Counted from the stretch's first letter, positions 1-9,760 are shown. The stretch is 64,000 nt of DNA from Muribaculaceae bacterium (GCA_910573745.1 CAJSYI010000001.1:62001-126000), one strand, 5' to 3'. The notes: a model not told the origin generated them from the letters alone. Numbers and translations: made by a program.

Positions 1-1
1 A

Positions 2-574
2 TATTCTGATGACGGCGTGATTTTCAATGTTGAGCTGCCTTATATTCAGAATATTAACGGAGTACCCAATACAACTAAGTATTTATGGACTACTAAGTTA
101 GTTGTTACTGATTCTCCTTACGGAAATCCAACTCTCTCATCTCCTACACTTGCATTGGGGACAGATGCTCAATTTTTCCGTTTCGACAAACCAGTTGAAG
201 CTGAATTTTTCTCCATAAAGTTAGGAAAACACCAAACCAAGCTTGGCGATGGAGTCCTATTCTTGGATAACAACGACAAGATTGGCGGCAATAATCTGTT
301 TCTGGAGGCTGTTGGAAATTCGATTTTTCATTCCGGCAACGCAACATTCAATCACAGCCTGAGTTCGCAAGTATTTACAAGCGGCATGGCTGGTTCAGGT
401 TGGGCTATACTGGAAAATGCACTTAATGGCAGTTTCCATGCGACCTTCGATGAACTAACGGTTCGTAAAAAGATGAGAATCTATGAGCTGGAAGTTCAAA
501 AACAGAATGTTACCAATGGTTCTTGGTGGGTCACTGATTCTTGTTCGGGTGATTTAGTAGAAGAAGTTCTGTAA
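2..574 (+). CDS. Phage tail/adhesin protein, C-terminal part
   Basis: The frame is open from the window edge, so the gene starts upstream and only its last 190 or so residues are seen. I do not recognise a named domain. The end of the protein has a segment with the core DELTVRKKMRIYELEVQKQN, probably helical, followed by a small Trp/Cys patch (GSWWVTDSCSGD). This looks like the shaft or attachment part of a tail-fibre-like protein, by context only. The stop codon overlaps the start of the next gene (TAATG), which points to translational coupling with the following 890-residue fibre protein. A GTG at position 17 could be read as a start, but nothing supports it. Confidence 0.65.
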   Translation, partial: YSDDGVIFNVELPYIQNINGVPNTTKYLWTTKLVVTDSPYGNPTLSSPTLALGTDAQFFRFDKPVEAEFFSIKLGKHQTKLGDGVLFLDNNDKIGGNNLFLEAVGNSIFHSGNATFNHSLSSQVFTSGMAGSGWAILENALNGSFHATFDELTVRKKMRIYELEVQKQNVTNGSWWVTDSCSGDLVEEVL

Positions 575-3246
575 TGGCAGTATTCAACTATAAGAAATAC
601 AAAATCTCGCTTGCCCCCAACTCATGCAAAACGCAAGGGTTGAGGGTCGGCGATATTGTACGCCGACAATACTTTGATAATCAGCTTGAACAAGTAATTA
701 AAACCGATGCGCAGGGTAATCCTATAAAAGACCAAGACGGTAATATAGTTAAAGTTTACACCGGGAAACACATTGAGTCGGTTTATAATCTCATGTGTGT
801 GTTGGAAACCGGTGAATCTTTGGTTGACCAATTACTTGAAGATGGAACCCCAGTCTTAGATGAAACTGGCAATCCTGTAAAATTTAAGCAGCCGTGGTTT
901 ATTGGCGCTTTAATAGACGGTGTAGATAGCCCTCCACAGCAAGGACAAGTTCTTGATTTTGCACGTGTAACCAGTCTGTTTGATACGGACCGATCCGGAG
1001 CCTTGTACCTGACGGCTTCCGATGATCAAGCTCCTTATATGGATGTTATTGATGGTATTGGTCGAAATGAAAGTCTTTGTTGGCCAGAAGATATTTGTCA
1101 GTCCCCTAATCCTGATTGTGAAACACAATATTATCTTCAAGGTACTATCAGTGGAGATTACACCCCTTATGATGGCAATGGTCATAATCGTGTACTTCAT
1201 GTAGTCCGAGAATCTGGTGGTGCCTCTTTTACTGGTATTCAACAAGATTTTTACAAATATGTTTCCAACCCAAATATGGTGTTGGTATCGTATAAAGCCA
1301 GAGCTTCTGCTACAGTCCGAGCTGGTGTTACTTTGGGATATGTCAATGATTCTAAAAGTGATACTGAAAACCCAATAGAAGTTCAGTTTGGCAATGAATG
1401 GAAATATTATTTCCACGCCATTACTGTCGATTGGTCTGGACGCCATCTTCGCACCCTGAAGATGAATCTCGGTTCTATGCACGTTGATGAAGAAGTCTGG
1501 ATTTCTGACTTCAACATCATATTGCTCTCCAGTGTTGCTAATTTCAAAGACGCTTCAAAAACCCGTATCGGGCGCCTTGATGGGGTCGTAGATCCCGTCT
1601 TTGGCCGATTGGAAGGATATGGAGGCTATCTCCAGAAACTTTTCGCATCTCAATCTGCTCATATATCTGGTACGTTAACAGCCGGAGATGAAAATGGGTT
1701 TGGGTCGTCTTTCTATGCTGGCAAAATCCATAAGAATGTTCTCAAAAATTCTTTGGGACTGAATACGGTTGGTGGTGTATTGCTTTCAACCGAGAATAGT
1801 CCTACTGGTGTAGGTAATACAATACGCATACAAAGTGCGACTTCACTTATAATTCAGGAGAACAAATGGCTATATCCTAATCCCGGTGAAGGAGAAAGTA
1901 AGGTCGGAAAAACTTACACATTTTCTTTCTGGGCTTATTCTAAGAAACCATGTGTAATAGATTTGCTTCAGAATGGCAAATCGTTAGGCGCAATCTATAT
2001 CAATATACTCCAAACGCATCAGTGGGTAAGGCTTCATAAAACCTTTGAGATTAAAGGGCTTGAAGCAGCTAATATTACCGATCAACTGATAGTGACCATT
2101 CAGCCTACATTCAAAGAAGTTTCAGATGTGGCGTTTGGAAATGAGTTCAAAAACGACAAGTTTACAAATCCGGATGATATAGCTGATGACACCCAGATTC
2201 AGGATGAGGATGAATTATTGTTTAGTGCTCCACAATTTGAATCAGGTAGTCTTGTTACTCAGTATCAGCCTACGGACGATGTTCTCAATTACACTGAGGA
2301 TTATGGTGCATGGTTCAACAGAGGTGGTATCGGTGGTACAATTCAGAACCCTTTGCTTCGTTTGAATTACGATGGTAAAGGGGGTATCGCAACACGTCCT
2401 ACTGGTCCTAACGCTAAGCCGTCTTTAGCCCTAAATCAAGACGGTTCGGGGCATGTAGCTCAGGGCAAAATTAGTTGGGATGAACAAGGCGATGTGACTT
2501 TTGATAAAAATGTGCATCTGAATTGGGATAATCTCGGTGATGACACCCAGCAAGAGATTGTCAGCAAATCTATACGAATTATTGGAACTGATACATTTAC
2601 TTTATTGGGCGATGCAACTGGTGCTACTCCGACTACAGATCCGGCAGATATAACCCTAAGCCTCGAAGAAGAGAATATTAGCAGTGGCGTTGACAATCGT
2701 AAGTGGCAATACCTCAAAGGTTATGAATGGATTGATTTTCCCGAAGGGAAGAACAATGGTAAGACTTTGACAATTTTTCCATTCAATGATTCACCGGACT
2801 ATTGGAATGATTCCAACAAACTGACAGTTCGATGTCTTGTTGTGATGGATAAGGGTACAAAAAAAGAAAAGACTTATTCAGACACTTTCACTATTCGGAA
2901 ACAGCTTATTGCCGGATATACGATTGAGATAACATCAAGTAATGGTACTGGCTTTAAGAATAATGATTGTTCTACTATTCTTACCGCTAATGTCTATTAT
3001 CAGGGCAAATTGGTTGATCCCACATATTGTCAACAGCATTATGTGTTCAAGTGGGTCAAATATGATATGGTAGATGGTGAACCAGTTGAGGATGAATCGT
3101 TTTGGGGGGCTCCAGGCACAAGCGATTATATCGACCCTACTAAGCAACAAATTACTATTGATTATAATATATCTGGTTCTGATTATTTCACTTGCGAAAT
3201 GATGCTTTCGCCGGGTTTTCCATACGATTTCCCTATATATTTCTAA
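574..3246 (+). CDS. Phage tail fibre-like protein (890 aa)
   Basis: This is a large structural protein in the fibre cluster, starting with ATG in a TAATG overlap with the previous gene. Around residues 625-650 it has the module GSGxxAxGxISWDxxGxxTF (here DGSGHVAQGKISWDEQGDV). The same module occurs three times in the 914-residue fibre gene at 12056. A region near residues 400-590 reads like a beta-sandwich carbohydrate-binding module (alternating beta strands, aromatic residues such as FSFWAY and HQWVRLHKTF). The C-terminal third looks like Ig-like beta domains. No enzyme motif was seen. The role is most likely a tail fibre or adhesin that contacts the cell surface. The function is inferred from modules and position. 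Confidence 0.7.
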   Translation: MAVFNYKKYKISLAPNSCKTQGLRVGDIVRRQYFDNQLEQVIKTDAQGNPIKDQDGNIVKVYTGKHIESVYNLMCVLETGESLVDQLLEDGTPVLDETGNPVKFKQPWFIGALIDGVDSPPQQGQVLDFARVTSLFDTDRSGALYLTASDDQAPYMDVIDGIGRNESLCWPEDICQSPNPDCETQYYLQGTISGDYTPYDGNGHNRVLHVVRESGGASFTGIQQDFYKYVSNPNMVLVSYKARASATVRAGVTLGYVNDSKSDTENPIEVQFGNEWKYYFHAITVDWSGRHLRTLKMNLGSMHVDEEVWISDFNIILLSSVANFKDASKTRIGRLDGVVDPVFGRLEGYGGYLQKLFASQSAHISGTLTAGDENGFGSSFYAGKIHKNVLKNSLGLNTVGGVLLSTENSPTGVGNTIRIQSATSLIIQENKWLYPNPGEGESKVGKTYTFSFWAYSKKPCVIDLLQNGKSLGAIYINILQTHQWVRLHKTFEIKGLEAANITDQLIVTIQPTFKEVSDVAFGNEFKNDKFTNPDDIADDTQIQDEDELLFSAPQFESGSLVTQYQPTDDVLNYTEDYGAWFNRGGIGGTIQNPLLRLNYDGKGGIATRPTGPNAKPSLALNQDGSGHVAQGKISWDEQGDVTFDKNVHLNWDNLGDDTQQEIVSKSIRIIGTDTFTLLGDATGATPTTDPADITLSLEEENISSGVDNRKWQYLKGYEWIDFPEGKNNGKTLTIFPFNDSPDYWNDSNKLTVRCLVVMDKGTKKEKTYSDTFTIRKQLIAGYTIEITSSNGTGFKNNDCSTILTANVYYQGKLVDPTYCQQHYVFKWVKYDMVDGEPVEDESFWGAPGTSDYIDPTKQQITIDYNISGSDYFTCEMMLSPGFPYDFPIYF

Positions 3247-3249
3247 ACG

Positions 3250-3468
3250 ATGGCAGAAAAACTCAATTTTAACGATAAAACCGAAAATAACGGTACAAAT
3301 GACCGTGGGAGATTGACTGCTGCGGAATTTAATCAAGTTGTTAATGCTGTTAATGATCATTCTGAAGCTCTTGGTGGATTAAAATTAAAGACCATCGAGG
3401 GAGAAGCTGCATTTGAGCAACTTGACATAAAAGAATCAGACACAGTGTACCTAATATTTGATGACTGA
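3250..3468 (+). CDS. Small phage tail protein (72 aa)
   Basis: This is a short, polar, acidic protein between two fibre genes. It starts 4 bases after the upstream stop and its TGA overlaps the ATG of the next small gene (TGATG). The core GRLTAAEFNQVVNAVNDHSE is a short helix of a kind often seen near the N terminus of phage fibre proteins, where it may help trimerise or attach. No domain name can be given. The tight packing on both sides supports it being a real gene of the fibre operon. Confidence 0.65.
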   Translation: MAEKLNFNDKTENNGTNDRGRLTAAEFNQVVNAVNDHSEALGGLKLKTIEGEAAFEQLDIKESDTVYLIFDD

Positions 3469-3638
3469 TGCTTAAAATTGGTAATAAAGATGTCAGTCAA
3501 GTTCGTGTAGGTTCACGAGTTGTCACGGCCATTTATGTCGGAGCCAGACTCGTGTGGTCTGCAATCTCGTCATGTTTTGGTTCCGGCTGGTGGATTAACG
3601 ATAAACCGTGGCGGGATAACGAAGGATGGAAAAATTAA
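3468..3638 (+). CDS. Small Trp-rich phage protein (56 aa)
   Basis: This very short gene starts in a TGATG overlap with the 72-residue gene before it and ends 15 bases before the giant adhesin gene. The predicted product begins MLKIGNKDVSQVRVGSRVV and ends with a Trp-rich stretch (GSGWWINDKPW, EGWKN). The pattern of I/V-G-x-K/R-x-V repeats (IGNKDV, VGSRVV, VGARLV) resembles small phage tail-associated proteins that repeat such beta-strand units. Size, coupling and composition favour a real gene. The function is unknown, but it may help attach or fold the neighbouring fibres. Confidence 0.6.
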   Translation: MLKIGNKDVSQVRVGSRVVTAIYVGARLVWSAISSCFGSGWWINDKPWRDNEGWKN

Positions 3639-3653
3639 CTCTCATTTATAAAT

Positions 3654-6600
3654 ATGGCTAAAAAATTTAGAACCGACGACATATCGGGATTTGATGAAGA
3701 TTGGAATGGCTCGTCTTCCAATACTCCACCAACAGCTTCCGATGAGTCAGTTGACTTACCCTATTCAGGTAGGGCCATACAGAAATTTGTCCGAGAGAAA
3801 TTAAAACTCCACGAAACAAAGAAAATCGGGTTTATAGCCCCGATGACCGGTAAGATTGACGGGTATTATCATATTCGTGGATTCGCTTCTCGTGATGATT
3901 ATAATCTTTATCTCGGAGATCCTGATTTGAATCAGGATTTGATGCTCTGCGACATTACCATTCCTATCAGTGATGAACAAGGGGTAATGAACATCGTGGA
4001 GTTGACAACAGCGTCCAACCAAAATAATCTTGTCAGCATTGACGGTAACGTGATTCTGAGGATGCGGTTCACATCTCAGATTTATAATCCTGTCACACAA
4101 TCTAAGACTGACACTTATGAAGACGGCGTTATCTCTATCTATCGTAGAGGTAATGCTAATGAATCATGGCGTAAAGTTGGTGAATTGCCAATAAAATCGG
4201 TACAGGCAGATAGTGAAGACTACACAGACATCGACATCAGTTCAATGCTTAACTCCGGAGCGTGTCAGCTTCGTGTCGTTGTAACAGGAGATCAAACCCA
4301 GGCGACAACAACCTATGTCGTTTTTCAGAACGTTGTAAAGACTTCTTTGACCCTTCAGTTTAGGAATGAATGGCAGTTGCCAATTATCGGAGAGTCTATG
4401 TCGTTGCTCTACACCTATACTGGTGATGTGGCAAAAACACTTAATCTGAAAATCTCAGGTGACGGCGGTGAGCGCATTGTACGTTTCCCTCTTGGAACAA
4501 GGGTATATACTGAAACTCCTAATCAGTTTGATATAACTGATATTGAGAGTGATACAGTAAAGGTAATGTCTCATGGCGTTCATTCAATTGAAGCATGGCT
4601 GTCTGTTGATGGCATGGATGCTGAAAGTGAACACGTTTTTTCTCAGGTTATGGTTGTATCTGATTCTACTGATACGAAGCCATATCTGTTATTGAATGAG
4701 GTACAGAAGAATTTGACAAATTGGACTTCAGCAACCTTGTTCAAATGGTGTGTCTATAATCCTTCCGGGCAGAATATCCCGGTTAGATTCTCGCTGACAG
4801 ATTTGACAGGAACGACAACATATCTGACATTGGAAGAAGATAATGCTGCCTCTGGCGTTGTCTATACTTTCAATAATATGATTGAGATTGAAAGCTCCGT
4901 TACTGCTTTCAGCGCATATATGACCTTCCATTCGGGTAATACTGAACTATGTGATAAAATCACATTCGAGATTGATAACTCCCAGAATTTTGCGCCAGTA
5001 CCAGGCGCCGATTTTATTCTCAACCCTAAACTTAGAAGTAATTCTGAGGCAAATCCTGGAACAATCATCAATGCTGTTACAGGTCAGGTGGTCCCAGCTC
5101 AATTCAAAGGTTTTGGTTTTGTGAGTGATGGCTGGGTAATTGATGAGAACGGCATCCGCTGTCTTCGTGTTCCTAATGATCGTGAAATAATCATTGATTA
5201 TGAAACATTATCCGGTTTTGTCGGTGATGATTCCGTTCTCAAATCTTCGTCTTTAACTATTGAATTGGATTTTGCGGTTCGAGCTATTTCTAATGAGAGT
5301 ACGGCGGTTTTGAAGATGTGTTCATATACATCTTCTGGCAACCCTCTCGGTTTTGAGATGCGTCCTTTGGATGCTTGCTTTATGACTCAGAATAAAGTCA
5401 ACCGCAAAGATCAGGAAATTGGCTATGATGAGAATGTGCGTACACGAGTTGCAGTGAACCTTCTCTACAATATGTCAAATAGCGGTCAGAACTATTGTCG
5501 TATTTTTGAGAACGGTATCATCAATAAGGAGTTCAATTACCCCTCGACAGATGTGTTCGTGCAGTATGTGAATGGCGTTGAGACTTCCCAGGGTATTCGT
5601 ATTGGGGGTGCCAACGGAGCAGACATTGACATTTATTCAATCAAAGTCTATAAGAAGGCACTGACATCAGAGGATGTTCGTCAAAATTACATGGCCTCTC
5701 TTGACAGTTCAGCTGAAAAGATTGCTTTCCGTGATGCAAATGATATTATGTCTGGAGCAACAATTAGCTGGGATATGGCTTTCTCCAAATACAATGTTAT
5801 TAAGTGGATTGGTCGCTACGCAACATACGGAGATTCCAAGAAAGATAAGTTCCCCGGAACTCTTGTAATCCACCAGCAGGGTAAACCGGAATACAGTGGC
5901 ACTTTGACCGAACAGGAAGAAAAAGGTCAGGGTACATCGTCTATGTTGTACGACTTCTGGAACGGTGATTTTCGTTTTATTAAAGGCGGTAATGGCACAT
6001 GGACTGATGAGCTTGGAATTGTACACGGACAATACTTCCAGCTCGGCCCCGGTATGCCTAAAGCGACAAAAAATGTCGGCAAGGTTAATTTCGCTTCTTC
6101 TCAGCAAAGTCATAAACTTGGTTCTTGCGCTCTTTATAATGACCTTTATAAAGCCGTTTGTGGCGGTTCATCAATTACTCAAACTGAAGGTTATGAGCAT
6201 TGTCGTTTTGCTGTATGCCAAGAACCCTTCTTGTTCTTCATACAAGATGATGAAAATTCAGAGCCTCGTTTTGCCGGCTTTATGACCTTTGGCCCTGGCA
6301 AGGGTGATAGTGCTACATTTGGTTTTGACACCAAGAAATTCCCAGACCACCTTGCAATCGAAGGCGCCGATAATGATCGAGATCTTGTAATGGGTCGTGT
6401 ACCCTGGATAGAAGAAGATGTTACTTATGATGATGAAGACTGGTTCTATGCCGGTCAGAAATCATTTAGTCTTATGGGTGGTGATATAAGTAAAATTCAC
6501 TACTTCCAAGATGCGTACAACTTTGTTTTCCAGACTTTTGACAATATAGACTATTACGAGGGTACCATTGAAGATCTTCAAGCCGATGTAAATGCCAATA

Positions 6601-9600
6601 ATTCTAAACATTATTGGTTAACACAATCGAGTGCGAACAATGATAAATACGATTTATATCGTTATGATTTCATTGGACTTCGTTGGGTAAACGCCGGAAT
6701 AAATAAACTTGCAGATGGCAGTTACTCGAAAGTCAATATCAACACTCAATGTGGCAATATTGCGAGTGGTACCAACTGGACGCAACAGAATGAAGCGTTC
6801 AAGGCGGCTCGTCTTGCTATATTCAAAACTGGGATAACTAAATATTTTAATCTAACCCAGACTTTGTTTACCATGAACTTCCTGAAACTCATTGCAGCTT
6901 CGGATAATCGTGGTAAAAATATGTACCTTTATATCGACCCTATCACACATCTTATAGGATGGTATCAGGACGACCTTGACACAATCTTCCCCACCGATAA
7001 TGTCGGTAAAATGGATAAGCCTTATGATGTTGAGGAACATGATGTTAAGGCTGATGGTGGCACATATTGGAACTCTGGCTCTAATTCATTGTTCAATCAG
7101 ATAGAGCTTGCCTTCCCTGATGAACAACGTGCCAATATGAATACCATTCTTCAGGAAATGGCGAAACTGAGCGATGATGGTACTGTATTCGGCTGTTTTG
7201 AGAAATACTATTTCCATGTACAGAAATATTTCCCGGCAGTTGCATACAATGAAGTTGCCAGACTCGTTTATGAACGTGCCAGAACTCGTTATGTCAACGG
7301 TCAGTATAACAACGGTACAGACCCTATCACACAAAGCAATGGCGACTCCCTCCAGCGCGAGATTCAGTGGATTAAACGCCGTATAGCCTACATATCGTCT
7401 TATGCAAGCTATGGAGAGTTTAGTTGTCGAGATGCTTTTCGTTCTGCCGGTTCACTGAACTTCCGCTCTGTTTTGAAGCGTGATGGCTCCAAGTGTTCAT
7501 ACAAGTTCAGTATTGTACCTCATATTTCGATGTACCCGACTTTTGCTATAGGTCAGTCTTTGAAATATGGCGAAGGCAATGCTCGTGCTCCCCGTATCAG
7601 GGCTGGAGAGCGATATGATGTTACTGTTGGTGATTCGGATGGTAACTCTAACGTATTTATCAATGGTATAGATTATCTCAAATCTATCGGTGACTTTACA
7701 GACAAAGCTCTTGATAGAACATTTACCCTCCAGGGTGAACGTTTGACTGAGTTTGAAGTCTTAGGTAACACACTTCCAGAATTTAGACCTTCTTCAATGG
7801 AGATTGTTGCGCCTCTACTCCAAAAGTTAATAGTACGCAATGTTTCAACATTGGAAGGCGGTCTTGATTTGTCTTTGGAGAAGAAACTCAAAATCCTTGA
7901 CATACGGGGTACAAGTTTCAACAGCATTACGCTTCCAGCTACAGAGTATTTAACAAGCGTTCAACTTCCGGCAACGCTTCGTTCTTTAACTCTCGATCAA
8001 CAGCCGAATCTGGAAACCGTAACTCTTGAAGGAGCCTCTGCTCTTCAGCGTCTTTCTTTGGGAGCCGGAATCCCTAATTCCCGTGAGATTTTCAACCTTT
8101 GCTATACTGGCAATGCCCCGTTGAATTATCTGAAGATGTTGAATATTGACTGGGAAGATGCAACGCTCTATATGGTCAATTATCTGGCATCCATTACAGA
8201 CAGCGAGGTAACTGGCAAGATACAACTCCCGAAGAATACCGCTCATCGCCCTAACTTCGCCAATAAAATTTCATGGCTGAAACATTGGGGCAATGTGGAT
8301 TCTGCTACCAATCCTCTTCAGATTTCATACTATTCTACGCCGATTGCAGCAATCAAAATTAGTGGTAGTCAATTCATCTATCAAACTGGCAATCACACAT
8401 TCAAGTGCTCTCCCAATACTACTAATGGTAATGATGTTGTTGGCATCCGTTGGGAACTGGAGAACAATCTGTATAGTACGCTTGTAAGCCAATCCTACGA
8501 TGAATGTGTTGTGAATGTCAGTCAGTTGGGTGATGAAGACACAATCGCTCCTACAACTAAACTTCATTGCTATCTGACAAAGACGGATGGTTCTGAAATC
8601 CACGCAGAATGGGAGATAGGGCTTTATCCTCGTAGAGCTCATATTGGAGATTATGTGTTCTATGATGGTACTTACGGCCCCACTGTGTCTGGAAAAACCG
8701 TGGTCGGTATTTGTTTCTATGTAAATCCTCTTGACCCTACTGACCGTCGAATGGTCGCTACTCAGAGTCAAGGGACTGATCATTGGGGGCTTTATCCGGC
8801 CAATGATGGAAACGGAGTATCAAACAGTATTACACTTCAGGACAATGAAACATATAATGTATATGATATTCAGTCTATTGCCAATATCACTTCATCTGGT
8901 CTGAAGAATAATATTGCAAATAACTCTCCGTGGTATGTTCATCCTGACAACTACTTGGATGAAGACACGGTTGATGGTTTTGTTGATCCGGTGAATAACA
9001 CTGGTGCCGCAGACGGTCTTGCCTCCAGTATCAATGGTAGAACGGGCAAAGAAGACCTGACTGCTGAACTGGCTGTCCTTTCCAGATCTTACAAAGCGGG
9101 AGAATCCGTGCCTGTTGGTTTGGTCAAGACATTGAAGATCATCCAGCACAGAAATAAAATTCTGGAAGATTCAAGTGTTGATCTCCCGATACCGCAAGCG
9201 TCTGAAACGATGACTGAAACTGGCCATTTGAATTATTTGATTCAAGAAGTGGTTTCTGCTGAAGGCCATAAAAACGCCTATCGTCAATTCTATTATCCGG
9301 CAGCAAGTCTCTGTTATGCTTACCAGCCGAGTGTTAAAGAAGGTGAAATTTTGAATGATAAGTTCAAATCCCATAACTGGTGGCTTCCATCATCAGGGGA
9401 ACTTGCTCGTATGTATTGGCACTCTAAACAAGGTCCCTCTTATCCGGATGATGCCAGAATTGGCCCGATTTTCAAACATGGCGTAGATGATGGCGTCTTC
9501 AACGACTTCCCTGCCAGCAACCACTGGGCCTCCACTGAGGGCTCCAGCGGCAACGCCTGGGGCGTCTACTTCGGCTCAGGGTACTTCTACAACAACGGCA

Positions 9601-9644
9601 GCAAGGGCAGCAGTCTCGTTGTGCGGGCAGTGGCAGCATTTTAG
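3654..9644 (+). CDS. DGR-diversified giant phage adhesin (1996 aa)
   Basis: This is the target protein of the diversity-generating retroelement, most likely the receptor-binding tip of the tail. In order, it has N-terminal beta-rich domains (to about residue 450), a LamG/concanavalin-like domain (about 455-685, ending DIDIYSIKVYKKALTSEDV), a long unassigned middle, a leucine-rich-like stretch (about 1380-1490), and a C-terminal C-type-lectin/FGE-like fold (from about 1660). That fold carries the family pattern WWLPSSGEL, HWAST, AWGVYFGSG and VVRAVAAF. The last 44 residues are encoded by the variable repeat, placing the changeable residues on the presumed ligand face, as in phage Mtd. The stop follows the repeat by only one codon. 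The DGR assignment is strong; the ligand is unknown. Confidence 0.9.
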   Translation: MAKKFRTDDISGFDEDWNGSSSNTPPTASDESVDLPYSGRAIQKFVREKLKLHETKKIGFIAPMTGKIDGYYHIRGFASRDDYNLYLGDPDLNQDLMLCDITIPISDEQGVMNIVELTTASNQNNLVSIDGNVILRMRFTSQIYNPVTQSKTDTYEDGVISIYRRGNANESWRKVGELPIKSVQADSEDYTDIDISSMLNSGACQLRVVVTGDQTQATTTYVVFQNVVKTSLTLQFRNEWQLPIIGESMSLLYTYTGDVAKTLNLKISGDGGERIVRFPLGTRVYTETPNQFDITDIESDTVKVMSHGVHSIEAWLSVDGMDAESEHVFSQVMVVSDSTDTKPYLLLNEVQKNLTNWTSATLFKWCVYNPSGQNIPVRFSLTDLTGTTTYLTLEEDNAASGVVYTFNNMIEIESSVTAFSAYMTFHSGNTELCDKITFEIDNSQNFAPVPGADFILNPKLRSNSEANPGTIINAVTGQVVPAQFKGFGFVSDGWVIDENGIRCLRVPNDREIIIDYETLSGFVGDDSVLKSSSLTIELDFAVRAISNESTAVLKMCSYTSSGNPLGFEMRPLDACFMTQNKVNRKDQEIGYDENVRTRVAVNLLYNMSNSGQNYCRIFENGIINKEFNYPSTDVFVQYVNGVETSQGIRIGGANGADIDIYSIKVYKKALTSEDVRQNYMASLDSSAEKIAFRDANDIMSGATISWDMAFSKYNVIKWIGRYATYGDSKKDKFPGTLVIHQQGKPEYSGTLTEQEEKGQGTSSMLYDFWNGDFRFIKGGNGTWTDELGIVHGQYFQLGPGMPKATKNVGKVNFASSQQSHKLGSCALYNDLYKAVCGGSSITQTEGYEHCRFAVCQEPFLFFIQDDENSEPRFAGFMTFGPGKGDSATFGFDTKKFPDHLAIEGADNDRDLVMGRVPWIEEDVTYDDEDWFYAGQKSFSLMGGDISKIHYFQDAYNFVFQTFDNIDYYEGTIEDLQADVNANNSKHYWLTQSSANNDKYDLYRYDFIGLRWVNAGINKLADGSYSKVNINTQCGNIASGTNWTQQNEAFKAARLAIFKTGITKYFNLTQTLFTMNFLKLIAASDNRGKNMYLYIDPITHLIGWYQDDLDTIFPTDNVGKMDKPYDVEEHDVKADGGTYWNSGSNSLFNQIELAFPDEQRANMNTILQEMAKLSDDGTVFGCFEKYYFHVQKYFPAVAYNEVARLVYERARTRYVNGQYNNGTDPITQSNGDSLQREIQWIKRRIAYISSYASYGEFSCRDAFRSAGSLNFRSVLKRDGSKCSYKFSIVPHISMYPTFAIGQSLKYGEGNARAPRIRAGERYDVTVGDSDGNSNVFINGIDYLKSIGDFTDKALDRTFTLQGERLTEFEVLGNTLPEFRPSSMEIVAPLLQKLIVRNVSTLEGGLDLSLEKKLKILDIRGTSFNSITLPATEYLTSVQLPATLRSLTLDQQPNLETVTLEGASALQRLSLGAGIPNSREIFNLCYTGNAPLNYLKMLNIDWEDATLYMVNYLASITDSEVTGKIQLPKNTAHRPNFANKISWLKHWGNVDSATNPLQISYYSTPIAAIKISGSQFIYQTGNHTFKCSPNTTNGNDVVGIRWELENNLYSTLVSQSYDECVVNVSQLGDEDTIAPTTKLHCYLTKTDGSEIHAEWEIGLYPRRAHIGDYVFYDGTYGPTVSGKTVVGICFYVNPLDPTDRRMVATQSQGTDHWGLYPANDGNGVSNSITLQDNETYNVYDIQSIANITSSGLKNNIANNSPWYVHPDNYLDEDTVDGFVDPVNNTGAADGLASSINGRTGKEDLTAELAVLSRSYKAGESVPVGLVKTLKIIQHRNKILEDSSVDLPIPQASETMTETGHLNYLIQEVVSAEGHKNAYRQFYYPAASLCYAYQPSVKEGEILNDKFKSHNWWLPSSGELARMYWHSKQGPSYPDDARIGPIFKHGVDDGVFNDFPASNHWASTEGSSGNAWGVYFGSGYFYNNGSKGSSLVVRAVAAF
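9507..9638 (+). repeat. DGR variable repeat (VR)
   Basis: This is the 3' end of the giant adhesin gene, matching the template repeat at 10314-10442. From 9511 to 9638 there are 17 substitutions and one 3-base indel. Sixteen of the 17 are at template adenines (for example AAC to GGC, TAC, AGC or CTC). The only other change is T to G at 9606. Two more A changes at 9507 and 9510 suggest the repeat begins there. The last 22 bases (9617-9638) are identical to the template and would act as the initiation-of-mutagenic-homology segment. Changed codons are nearly all template AAC, the usual DGR design. Confidence 0.95.
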
Positions 9645-9656
9645 TAGGATCATTCA

Positions 9657-9678
9657 GGCCGCGTCTTTCGACGCGGCC
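9657..9678 (+). promoter_or_regulatory. GC-rich hairpin just past the VR (DGR target structure)
   Basis: A perfect 9-bp stem (GGCCGCGTC / GACGCGGCC) with a 4-base loop (TTTC; GAAA on the other strand) begins 18 bases after the VR ends. It has no U-run, so it is a poor terminator. In Bordetella phage BPP-1 a hairpin/cruciform of similar size just downstream of the VR is needed for efficient mutagenic homing. Size, loop length and place match that element. The role is inferred by analogy. Confidence 0.7.
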
Positions 9679-9684
9679 GATAAA

Positions 9685-9744
9685 AGTCCACCGCATACAA
9701 ATATTTTTGCTCGAATAGCAAACATAGGTTGTATGCGGTGGACT
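9685..9744. repeat. Long nested inverted repeat between target gene and avd
   Basis: A perfect 16-bp inverted repeat (AGTCCACCGCATACAA at 9685-9700, its complement at 9729-9744) encloses a 28-base loop with a second inner stem (TTTGCT / AGCAAA). It may act as a terminator or processing site for the adhesin mRNA, or as a second cruciform for the DGR. The right arm touches the late-promoter-like motif that starts at 9743. Confidence 0.6.
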
Positions 9745-9760
9745 ATTATTTAATAAAAAC
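9743..9760 (+). promoter_or_regulatory. Putative phage late promoter motif (avd/RT unit)
   Basis: CTATTATTTAATAAAAAC, nearly the same as motifs at 42563, 40243, 12033 and 45190. It is followed at once by a 6-bp hairpin (GACGAG 9762-9767 / CTCGTC 9783-9788) that would sit at the 5' end of the avd transcript. Promoter activity is inferred from recurrence before transcription units. Confidence 0.45.
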
